Both the position numbers and the translations under genes were made by a program. Shown here in pieces: positions 36,801 to 48,800 of a DNA stretch of 64,000 bases (position 1 is its first letter; each line of letters opens with the position of its first letter). The notes below the pieces were generated by a model. It did no database searches, was not told the origin of the DNA, and saw only the letters and a program-made list of their open reading frames with translations. The DNA comes from Symsagittifera roscoffensis (lineage: Eukaryota > Xenacoelomorpha > Acoela > Convolutidae): the NCBI RefSeq assembly GCF_963678635.1, contig NC_087064.1, positions 4,312,411 through 4,376,410 on the forward strand, written 5' to 3'.

Positions 36801-39800
36801 CCATACCTTGAGTTCTTGCGTTCAATCGAAACAACAGGTTGTCTGAATTTCTTCTCCATGACCCATTTTTCCAAAAAATAGTTTGAACGAAAGATATGGC
36901 ACTCTAACTTTTTAATACCTGCTTTCTGTACCGTTTTTTTTAAAAACTTTTTGACTTCTTTCGAAAACTACCAAGCTAGTTCATAGGTTACTTCTGTTGA
37001 GAAACCCGCTTTAACCCCATTCTGGAAATATTCTCTGCTTAAGCGGCCTGTTCCGTCTTTTGCAGAAAAATGTTATGGATTCTGAAAAGTCAAATCTTTG
37101 AACGTTATACCTTTTTTTTAGAAATTGTTTGACTTTTCATAAACTACCCTTTGAAACCTGAGATGAAGGGTTCAATGGAAAGAAACGCTTGCCTTGTGGT
37201 TTACCTAGTTTTTTTCCATTCTTAATTTCTTTTTATCTTCTTATTTTTTATGTTCGTGGTGTATCGCAAGGGGGGCGAAGCTCCGCTTTGCCCCTGTGCC
37301 CAACCTTCTGCTGGCAATTTTGTTTATACTGCTGTCTAAATATTCTACAATTGTACCGTTGCTCTCATTTGATCCGGGCTCTAGCTAGAAGCTTGGTAAT
37401 GCTAAATCATGCGGATTAGAATCCCTCACCGATTCGACCCCTTCGCCAAACAAAGGGTCGCCCTTTGGTTCTGTTTTATGATATCCATTGTCGGCCAACC
37501 AATTTTGAAGTTTTTCTGAAAACGCCTTTTGAAAAAGAGTGTGCGCTAAAAAACGCAACGCTATCAAAAACAACTTTTCAAAGTGTTCAAAAACGAACGT
37601 CATTTTTGAACTGGTCCTTCTAAAGTTTGCTTTGGCCCAGTGAGTTTTGTCGAAATAAAGGTCATTATTGTGTCCTGGGGCTGCTCGGAAAATATATTTG
37701 GTCGACCTTAAAAAATTGAATTTTTTTGAAAATGTCCGCTCGTGTATGAAAAAACGTGTTACCGTTTCAATGGAGACTTCTTATTTGATAATAAAATGAT
37801 GGCTTTGACCACTCCAATTTCTGGGCAGTTGAATTTTTCTTAAATTTTATAACTATCCCCTTTGCAAAAAGGGGGGATTCATTACTGGGTACTAAATTTG
37901 CGTATGCTTAACCGTTGAGTTTTTTTTTATAAGGGTGGTACACCTAAAGATCGTGTACACCTAAACCTTTTTGCTTTGCGGGTCAAAATATCGATGTCAG
38001 AAGCTTGATACCAGGCAACTTAATCGAGCTTACGCAACGAACGGTGCGATGGTTTAAGTACTGAATTGGTGTGAGATCAATTTCCTAAGACGCCAAAATA
38101 TTTTGTTTAATTCATTTTGTTGAGAGAGCGCTTTTTCCTTTCGTATTATTAATTAAGGTATTGACAATTATTGATTAAAAACGGTTAGCTGGATATCAAT
38201 TAGCTCATTACTAAAGTATAATTAAGAGCAAAAAGTTTTTGACAGACAAAATTAATTAAAAAGAGCAAATGACCTTTTTCAGACAGTTTTTGCATGCAAA
38301 AACTAATTTTTCAGGCAGAAAGTATATCTCAATTTTACCTAAAAAATTAAATTTGAATGCAAAAAGTGCTCACAATTAGCCGATTGATTTCGTTTTAATT
38401 ATTTCTGTCTGTCCGAACTTTTTGCAACTCTCTATTTTTTTTGTGTGCAATAGGCTGCTAATAATGAAGATAATGCAGTCAATGGGCCAGTATGGGTGGA
38501 CTCTCTACTCGGCCACGAATGTGGACGCGGCCACAGACGTTCTGTTCTTCTGCCGGAAGAAGAACTTGTACATATCGCCTGCCTTCACCCAGTCTATATT
38601 TGCTATCAGTCTCAACAGAAATGACAGACTCAGGTCAGCATGTGTCATTTTCGTAACTATTACATAATTGTTACATAAGAATTATACAATTACTCAGGAA
38701 CTTCTGCTGTTTTATATGGTAGCTGGCTTATACGTTTGTTGGTTTATATACTGCCGTCAAAATCAGTCATGCCTTGACGCTTTGTTTTGAAGTCAAAATA
38801 TCGAGGTCAAACAAACAACCAAAATTCACGCCTGTTTGGTTGAAAGTAGTGTGATTTTTGAAGAGAGTCGAAAGTAGTGTGAATTACTGAAAAGAGTCGA
38901 AATTGGTTAGTGTTTTACAGGTTGATGAATGCTGATGGAGCCGTCCAAGATATTATCCAAGGTGTGATCAGGAGCTTCTGGCCCGAAATTCAAAATGAAG
39001 GAGACCACTACGGAAGTTACGAGTTCAAGTTAAAAGTAGTTATTCTTATTGCTCATATTTACACAAGCCAAGCGTAGTGTATTAGTACGAACCTTCTTTT
39101 TTCTAAGCTAAATCGCAAATAAAAGTGATCATTAAGAGTGTTCACTAATTTCGTGACATTTTTGCTCTTATCACTATACTATCTGTAGCATTGGAAATTT
39201 CTTAGCATCTGTTCTCTGCTTTATTTTTGGCTATTGTTTGTGATTAAGTAAGCTTCCGTGGCTGCATGCTTAGTGTGTGAGACTCTTTTTATCTAGATCG
39301 CCGTAGGTCGGATATCGAATCCGAGACTTAGCCGAAGTTTTACTAATTCAAGGCTTAATTTTTACTTTTTTTCATTGTACTTAATAGAGCTGCTTTTTGT
39401 CCTTTTCTCGCTAGTGTTACGCCTCTGTGTTACGCTAGTGAATCGTAGTTTGATACTGCAAGGCTACTTTTTTCAACCCAAATTGCAAATATTTGTTCTT
39501 CTTTTGTTTGATGGCACTTTTGCAGCATGCACCATCTGTGCTTTGATGTTCGATTAGTAAAAAGTTAACTCACTTGATACATTTTTAATTCCTGTGTGCC
39601 AAAGTAAATGGAGATTTGCATTTACTTATTGCTTGCTTTTCAATAAACCGAGCTGGCTAAAAGCCTTTTGTGCAAAAGCCCGTTTCTTGCTATCTGTGAT
39701 GTCATTTAAAAAATAAAAATTTTCAGCTTATCAGTTATTTCTTATGTAAACTTATAAGAAGCGTAGTTTGATAGTCCACAATCAACTTAAATTTGGTCCC

Positions 39801-42800
39801 GCAGTATGTTGCAATAAAAAGTAATAGTAAGTGAATCCTTGATTGAACCTGTCGATTTTGAGCTTTTGGTGCAGTTTTTTCACAGGTTTGCTGCATAATC
39901 CCACGGGCTAAGCGTTGACTGAGTCTACAAAAAGTTAAAGTTGAAATAGATACGCTCGAAACAGCTCTAAAAACTGTCTGCAAGCTCTGAAATGAGAAAT
40001 TGTTCAAGTCAGTTTTTAGTTCTAACCCTCCTTAAAACTAAGATAAATTGAGCGATAAAACGACAGAGCTTGAGTGTTGCTCGGCTCATTGGCCATTGCT
40101 GATCAAGAGCTGTTCGATGTCATAAGTGATCATACAGCTTATGATTTCCTGTGAGCTCAATAATCGCAGAGGGCTGCTCGACAAGACATTGAAGCAGCGA
40201 AGATGTTGATAGCAGTATCAAGTCAGCATATCAACTTTACTGGAACCAGTTGGATTTAACTTTCGAAACTTACAGCTTCAGACAGTCGTAGATAAATCTT
40301 ATGAGATGTAGTATATGTAGGAGATGTCACTACATGGCTGAGCTTTATTGATCAGTTAAGGTCAGCTAACCATCACAAACTTCACAAATCAGAACTGTTA
40401 ATCTTGAAGACAATAGAAAGCAACTACAAAGTGGCATTGCACATGCTGGAGAAAATATACAAAAACAATCCATTCATCCTTTGCAAGGTTTTGTCAAGGA
40501 CAGAAAATGTCTCGCTTCTACGTCAACTACATCCACTTTTTAACTGCGTTTCACAATCAGAAAACGGCTGGAAAAAATCTTGTAGCTATGTCAACTACAT
40601 TCTCTCTTTTATGAGAGTTCCCAATCAATCAAGGCGCTCGGAAGGTCAAGAGAGAACAAAATGCGGCCTTTAATTTTTCATCAGAAGCTCAATCCCGAGT
40701 CGTGGAAAGCATATGAAATTGCTTCAGTTGAGACAGAAACTGTGAACTTTCTTCAACTCATGGCTCTTCTAGATCTCCCAAACATGAACGTCAGCAGCAG
40801 AATTGAAGACCCAAGAACTAATAAGAATTACTATATTTTTACGGCAAAGATGAGCCGTATCATGTCAAAAGCGAAATCTGCCTCGGCAGTGAGAATTTCA
40901 GATCAATGGTACTATCAGAATGGAAGATTTATGTGATCAGCACTAAGACGCGCTTCATTTGGTTAGATAAAAGTGGTTCAGAAAGTTCAAACTTACAACT
41001 CTTTGTGAAACCTTGGGCACTCAACAGTGTTTGCAGCAGCGACACTGCTTGGTTTTATATGAATTGCAATGAACAAATGACAGCAAACTTAAAATTTTTA
41101 ATGAGGCCAATTTAACTATATGAAGCCGCTCGTTCTCAATAGCGCTCATTTGAAGGTGAGCATCTTGTATACCGAGAAATGGCTTGTGACCAACTCTACC
41201 GAAGCTCGAGATGAAAAGTTGAGTTAATCGAATGGAAGTCTTCGTAACTATATCGGTATGAGTATAGTATGGTGTAGTCGCTCAAATTCGTTTCTATTTA
41301 TGTTAATGAACGAAACTCCGTGTCCATGTTTGATTAGGTTGTAGAAATCTCACTCTTTTTTTTTTACCGTAATCGTCTAGTTCTATGGAACGTAGTAAAC
41401 ATGGAACCTAGCTGCCGAAAAGAATTGATGTTTGAAGGCGGTGGTTTCTTCTTATGAGGTTACCATCTAACAGTCTAGAATCAAAAGTCCGTTTTTGTTA
41501 CTTTGCGCTTCTAGTTACGCAAAGTCGTCTATTTTTCGGAAAGATTTTCGAGTAACATTCTGCTGTATCGCGCAATCCAGACCTACGCAAACTCGTGTTG
41601 TTTATAAAATTTTTCCAAAGTTGTAGTCCATCCGAATACTTGGACCACCCGAATACTAGGACCAACCGAATACTTAGCTTTTCTTTCGAAAAATACGGGA
41701 AGTCACTTTATTAATCGGCTGAATATAAGGTGGGGACATACTATTGACTGACTTTGTTTTTTGGACAGCTTAAGTGTTGCAAATGTCAAACAATAAATCA
41801 CATAATGAAGCAAAAATTGAATGAAGCAACAATTCAACAGATCAGCGCCCCCCTGAAGAAATAATCGTTCAAGGACTTCTACAATTCATTAGTTGCGAAT
41901 TACCCCTGCTGTGAACTTGAGTGCATCCGATATTTCGATAAAACGATCGACCATTAAATCTGACAATGGCTACGGATAAATTGTCAATCTACAAATCACA
42001 TTGAAACTACAATGAAAACAACTTTAAATGATCAATCGGCCTTAATTCTTCAACTCCCAAAGCTTTCCGGCAAATCATTTCTAAAGAGAAGCTACGACAG
42101 AAAAGTTTAGTCAAAAACCAATGTAGTAAATACTTCCGAAAGATGGTTGACACTGTTGACATCGAAGAGGTACCTGTATCGAATCAGTTCCTGTCAGATC
42201 GGAAATTTCCGATCTGACAGGAACTGATTCGATACAGGTACCTCTTCGATGTCAACAGTGTCAACCATCTTTCGGAAGTATTTACTACATTGGTTTTTGA
42301 CTAAACTGTTCTGTCGTAGCTTCTCTTTAGAAATGATTTGCCGGAAAGCTTTGGGAGTTGAAGAATTAAGGCCGATTGATCATTTAAAGTTGTTTTCATT
42401 GTAGTTTCAATGTGATTTGTAGATTGACAATTTATCCGTAGCCATTGTCAGATTTAATGGTCGATAGTTTTATCGAAATATCGGATGCACTCAAGTTCAC
42501 AGCAGGGGTAATTCGCAACTAATGAATTGTAGAAGTCCTTGAACGAGTATTTGTTCAAAGGGGCGCTGATCTGTTGAATTGTTGCTTCATTCAATTTTTG
42601 CTTCATTATGTTATTGAACAATTCTTCGTTCAATGGAGTGCTCATCTGTTGAAGACAGCTCTGCGCTTAAATGTAGTAGAATCTGCATGATGAACTATTA
42701 ATACTTCATCATGCAGATTCTACTACATTTAAGCGCAGAGCTGTCTTCAACAGATCAGCACTCCATTGAACGAAGAATCGTTCAATAACATCTGCTAGTG

Positions 42801-45800
42801 TGTGCCAAGCAACAGATTGACCTTTTGTTCATCCAAAAGGCTTAATCATTATTCTTTTCTACCAAGTAGCCTTATCTGGTGACATCAAGATGTCCAGGCA
42901 AAAGACTGACAGGAATTATTATCTTCATTTATAGAGAAAGGTAAAAACGGATTGACTCCTCCCATCAACGAGTCTTATCAGACGCAGCCAAGAAAACAAA
43001 AGATGAACTAGCGAAGCCACGTAGTTGAGTTTTACTCTGTGAACGATTACATTGGATGCACAGACACTGAGAAAAGCGCCATCGAGTTACCCCAGAGTAC
43101 TACGGATACCTAAACCAAAGCTTGCTTAAAATTTCGAAATGGGCAAGTATCAACAAGGTTAGATTGCTGCTATACTCGATAAGCTGCCTGAGCAGTGTTG
43201 CTCCTAGCAGAAAATGGTAATGGTTGACTACTATTGGTCTAAATTGGCATCCAGTTTCCAACTGCTTCCGGCACAAGTGCCGGAAAGAGCACAAAAGCGA
43301 AGGTCAGGCCCGAGATCAGAAGAAAGCAGGAGCCTACCAAACACCTAACCAGTATAATGGGAGCCACAAGGATGTCTGTTAAGTTGCCAGGAATTTTCCA
43401 AGAATCGTTTCAGTTGAGAGAAATAGTTCTTGAAGTATTAAATCAAAGCTTAAGAAAAGATAAAGAAGAACAATAAAAACTGTGCAGCCACTTTCAGCAT
43501 GTTTGCCCGATGAAACAACATCTGAATTAAAGTCAGTAAATTCAAAGTTTCGAGATATTTTGAATTTAAAATGTCGTTAAATTTGAGAAAGAATTTTTTT
43601 TTCGAGAATCTTGTTATCCACAATTTCACATCTGAGCGAGTTGAAAAAATGAAGATTAAACAAAAGCGCTATAAAGAAAGATGAACACATGAAAGTACAT
43701 AAAACAAAGGAAAACAACAAACGTATCTGATGCATTTAGACAGCACGCAATCACCTGCCAGATAATCGCCACCAATTTGGGACGGGTTTTTCAACTTTTG
43801 TAGCAAAGTAGCCGACGATTCTTTTGGACGGAGAAGAAAAAAATGGACGGAGATGTAGAAGGGGATTATTAAGATGGGTTATCTATATCGAATCAATTAC
43901 AAATTGGCCAGAGATAGGAGACAGGTTTCAGCAACTGGATATTGAAGTCTTCTGTGATGCCATATGGCAAAAACAACATCCGATTTGTTTATCTCGGTTC
44001 CGTTCGCCTAATACGACTAGCGCCAGGAAAGACAAGTTGCCTTTCGAGACTGAAGCTTTGTTCAATGGTTCTGGGTTGTCATTTTTTGCAGATGGGTCTT
44101 GAAATCGATCAAAGTTCCGAAAACGTTTGCTAATGTCAAAGTTTGGAGTGATTCAAAAAATAGCTTTTGCTTGGATCAGATCAGCTCGAACACGTACTCT
44201 GCCTTTGCGGACAACGGAATTGCAAAATTTCAATAAATTTTGCAACCAGCCGACAATTTGAAACTTTTTCTGACTCAGTAGTCTCAGCTGAACTACAAAA
44301 TTTGCCATTTTTTGGGCAATACCTTGTTTGTCGGCAAATCAAGTCTTTATTCTTTCTCAATTTATAATTCTTAAAGCGAAAGAAGGAAAAAAGAGCTGAC
44401 GCGACTATTGAACCATACAATCCTCAATCCACCACTCAATTTGACAGTGGGGAGTAAAACGTGCAAGCATTAGAAAGAACCAAGACGACGTCAGATACAT
44501 GAATGAGTGGAATGTTATTCGGTTTCGATCAATGGGGATCATTTGGTAAATTTCTGCTCATCGAAGCTTTATATGCAAAGTTTGCTCTTTATTTTTTGAA
44601 GCATAACATTGGTGATCGGAAGTATCTTCGAAAGTTAATAATCATTCTTCTTCTACAAGACGTGCAACAGTGGCACTTTGATGAAGAAATGTAAGTTCTA
44701 CGGGACTCCAAACCTTCTTCAGAATTACTCATTTACAGACACTGATGGCTTGATGAAAGTCGGTGGACGACTCTAAGCAGCTAGCTGTCTAAAATGAGAA
44801 GCGGATTCAACCTTCATTGTTGATTAAATGACACCGTTGCGGACCCAATAAGCTTCTTTGCATCAAACTGAATCTATATGACATGCGTTCGATTCCACTA
44901 CTGAGCCAGAGTGAGCTGAAGCTGATGATAACACTGATGACTTGGACCACTGAAACCCAAAGAAGCCCGCCAACTATTTCACTGCAAAATAGTTTTCGTT
45001 TGTCTTACTAGCAAAGCAACTAGTTTGGATATCATGTTTTCGACTCTTGTAAACGTTTGAATGAAGTCCAAAGTTTCCTCGATTGAAAGGGTCGCTCAAC
45101 GCAGATCTTTTGAGCTAATAGAAAGAATATCATTTGACCATTAAATAAGCTGATTCAAGAAAAACTGTTTCTAGTAAAACTCAAGATATACAACCTTCTT
45201 GACTATGTTCGAGACTTATGCATCACCTCACAAGACTGTTATACCTACAAAGTCTCTAAGCTTTGGAAGTCTTTGGAAAGCTGCTATTGATTCAATGGAA
45301 CTACTGTACTACAAAACAATAGGCCACCGAGGGTAACTTGAACTCAATTACATCACTTTTCCAGATAGCTTTTATCAGATCAAGACCAATAAAATCAATT
45401 TTGCATAACGGTATAGGTACTGTGCTGCTCACTCCATCGATGCAGCTGAATGGTTTTCTGTCAACTCAATAGCCTACTATTGCTTGTCCTGCCATTAACG
45501 TGCTAAATGAAGATGGAAAGTTCTTCCAGAAAACGATGTGAATACTTGCATAATTCTTGATAGAATGGACCGTTGGATATCTTAGTTACGAAACGAGGAC
45601 TGTGCCAAAAAATAAAAAAAACTACATTTTCCGCTGACTAAGCCGCTGACTATGCAAAATGACTGAACCGATGAAGTAGATAAACAGAAACAATAAACCA
45701 AGTTCATTTACGCTACTCCTTTTTCCTCCTTCGCCTTCAAAAGCGTTCTTCCTATATTTCTTGTTCCGGTGTTTCCGATTTTTCCATTTGTTGGCCGCAG

Positions 45801-48800
45801 GGTTTGGGGCTGCTTTTGCCAATTCCAGTCATTGGATGACAACACGACACTCCCGGCTTATCAACTTCCCTCAAAACAATTTTCTTAACTTCAATCTTCT
45901 CTGCAATCAGCCCTTCAATGTTGCCACGCGCGTCTTCACACTGTTTTTCTTCCGATGAACCTAACTATTTGAAACAAAAATTTGTTGATCAAAGGTTAAC
46001 AGGGGCGCGAATGTTAGAGCAACAAAGTGTATTTTTAATAATTAGATAAATTTGTCAACATATAATTTTAGTGTTAGCGCATGTTAATTTTCGATAATTC
46101 ATGCAATTCATTTTCCAGTTGCAAATTTAGCCGCGAAATTTCATGTATTATTCTATCTTCGTTTGGAACAATCGCTTTCAGCTGTAACGAAACATTCAGG
46201 AAGAGCTAATTCCCAAAAATTTTCTATAATTTGCCTAAATTTCGGTGTCTCAAAAAATTATCCCGATTTTTTTTATTCATTGAGCTATTTATTGGCATCA
46301 AATTTAGTAGCTTAAGTAGCGATGTGAGAAGACTGTGTTCATTTTCCTTTTCTATAGTTAATTCGATAAATTGTAATTGCCTTTCACATGAATTCAAATC
46401 TGGTTTTTGATGCAAGGGTACGCCGTGGTGGGCTAGAGGAGAGAGTGCAATGCCCTCTGTTACCCTCCTCTGCCAGTTGTTCACTGCTCTGAGACGGTCT
46501 GGATGGAAGGCCATAATGAACCTGGACATTAGCAGATCTCAAAATGATAAAGGTTTGATGACGTCATATACGAGCCTTTCTTCTTTGTTTCTGATTAGTG
46601 TTTCAGATCCAATTTTTTATAGAATTTTTGAGCTGAAGTGTTGACAACTTAGCTTCAAATAGATCTTTGATAGAAGTTATCAGAGGTTGTGAAATTTTAA
46701 AAAGCCCGCTTTCTTTTTTGGAATATTTATTAAACAAGTTTTAGACTAAAAAGTTTATTAGCGTTTAAAAGATGAAAGTTTATTAGCGTTTCATGCATAC
46801 CTTAATGATTTGTGAACCTCGTGAAACAAAAATGGGAATAACGAGAACTTAAATTATGCTGAACCGTTTGGAAAGGAGTTAAAAGCTTTTTCTCCATTTG
46901 TAATATGGAACTGGAATCTTGTAGGGATAAAAATCTTGTAGATTTGATAATTTTATCAATTTTTTTGTTCTTTAAAAAATTTTATTAACAAATTCTGACA
47001 TTCTTTTAAGCGTATATTGCTAGTTTTGTCGTTAAAGTTTGAGTACACGTTTTCCTTATCCTTTGAGCTCTTGGTTGACTTCCAGTTTCGCCAGCTGAAA
47101 AGAAAATTAATATGATACACTAAAATTAGAAGTAAGACGATAGTGTAAAATGTGTTGCCTAAACAGTGTCAAATACTCATCATTGTATCAAATAAGTTCG
47201 TTAAGATATTCTACTTTAATTTGATAAGTTTACTTTTACGTAGTCAACGCTTCAAAACGGGTAGACTGTTTCCAATAAATTTTCCCGTGGTGCTAAGTAA
47301 ATAACACGACTTGACATTGAGACGACAACGACATTAAGACGAAAAATGCGCGTTAATGCATTTGAAATGAGCTGTTCGAGTTGTCGTCTTAACAGCTGTC
47401 GTCATATTTGCCCTATATGCTTCTCCTCTGTTTGTTTTTTGTTGAAGCAGGGAAATATTCTAAATGTTCCGACTGCCTCCTAAGGTCAATGGAGCAGTAA
47501 TAACATGGAAAAATTAAATGAAATAAAACAAAATGAAAAAAATTTTTTTTTGAAATTTGAAATTTTTTTAAATGAAAATCATCCCTCTACACGCCATATA
47601 AAGTACAAAAGGATTGATCTCGCTCCTTGTAACAAATCAATTATGGCAAATAAGATATTTTCGACCAAATTGGAACGATTTCTAACACGGATTAACTCTC
47701 CGCTTACGCGTTAATAGCGCGAAATATATCGCGCGTTAATTGTCCCAAAATGCCAAACTTTAAACCCCCGTAACTTTACGAAAAATGATCACAGGTGAAC
47801 TATCTTTTCAAATTTGAGCTCAAGACAACAGTACCTTTCAAATGATATTAAAAAATTCCGTCAAAAATGGCTACTTAAAAAGTCGAAATTTGTCTGAAGA
47901 AAAAAACCCACCTCGAGCACAAATATTCCGTTACTTTCGCTTCGAAAGTCGGAACAATAATGTGGTTCCTGCGAATCGCAGAGGAGCTATCAGAAGACCA
48001 TAACAGGCCTGTCGAAGTATAGACTATTTCTATTATCTCCTCACATTCCAGACTGTGTTATTAGGAGTAATGAACGTAGTGATTACTCTTATATAGGTCT
48101 TGCTGATTTTTTTCTCAGGAAAAAGAAAGTCTTAATTAAAATTTGTTCACGCTCTATTTTAATTTCTCGCGGTTTGACTTGTGATTTCTTTTTAAGTTCA
48201 GTGCATTTCTATTGTTTAAAGGAAGGCAAACTCCACTATCGAGTAGCAAAATTGTAAAGGTCACTAAAAACGTGATCGAATTCTAATTTCAAAATTGGAA
48301 ATTAATTAGCAGATTTCCCAGCGAAATAAAAGTTCTACCTATTGATCCAGTTTTCTCAAATTGGGGTATTTTTAACCAAAAAGTGCTCATCATAACTTGT
48401 TCTAGAAATTCAAAGAGCTGTATGGCCATCTATATTTTACTTCGAAATTCAAAAGTTGACACAAGTCGTTTTTTTTCAGTTTCTTTGCGTTCATTACTCT
48501 TTTCTAACTGTCAGTTGGCTATATTTTTGTTGAGCAAATATATTTTTTTGCGAATCAAGGTAGTTGTTTTGCTTCTAAAAATTTCACGTGGTACCACTAT
48601 TGCAGCCGAACTTGGTTAGACTGTGGTATAGCTGAAGCTAGAGGTCAACGCGATCTGACTATTTCAAAGTGAACGCCTTACCACTATGCTAAGTGCCTCT
48701 CAAATTGTGCCTAGGTGTGTTCTTTTTCGTGAGAATGCCGCCCAAAGATGTGAACTATTGTGCACTGAGTGTGAAGGGTTCTAGTAATATTTATGGAGTT

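Larger units (their letters stand above)
40280..45600 (+). pseudogene. degenerate BEL/Pao LTR-retrotransposon
   Basis: Pieces of the BEL/Pao polyprotein appear in order across changing frames. A gag DUF1759-like part at about 40323-40520 has DVTTWLSFIDQ, then LKTIESNYKVALHMLEKIY. A possible zinc-knuckle scrap (C..H.C...H) lies near 43265. An RNase H-like part has VFCDA at about 43940 and RLAPGKTSCLSRLKL at about 44015. VKVWSDSKNSFCLDQISS and NGIAKFQ follow at about 44140-44230, then the integrase zinc-binding lead-in DTDGLMKVGGRL at about 44737. Stops are frequent, and most of protease and reverse transcriptase is missing between 41.2 and 43.2 kb, where two palindromes sit. No LTR pair was recognised. 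It lies in intron 6, sense to the host gene. Confidence 0.7.

Noticed and set aside
45995-46030. Possible BEL/Pao polypurine tract and 3' LTR start (AGGGGCGCGAATGTTAGAGC)
   Set aside because: It resembles such a junction, but no matching 5' LTR was found and minus-strand exon-like frames lie on both sides, so LTR coordinates would be a guess.
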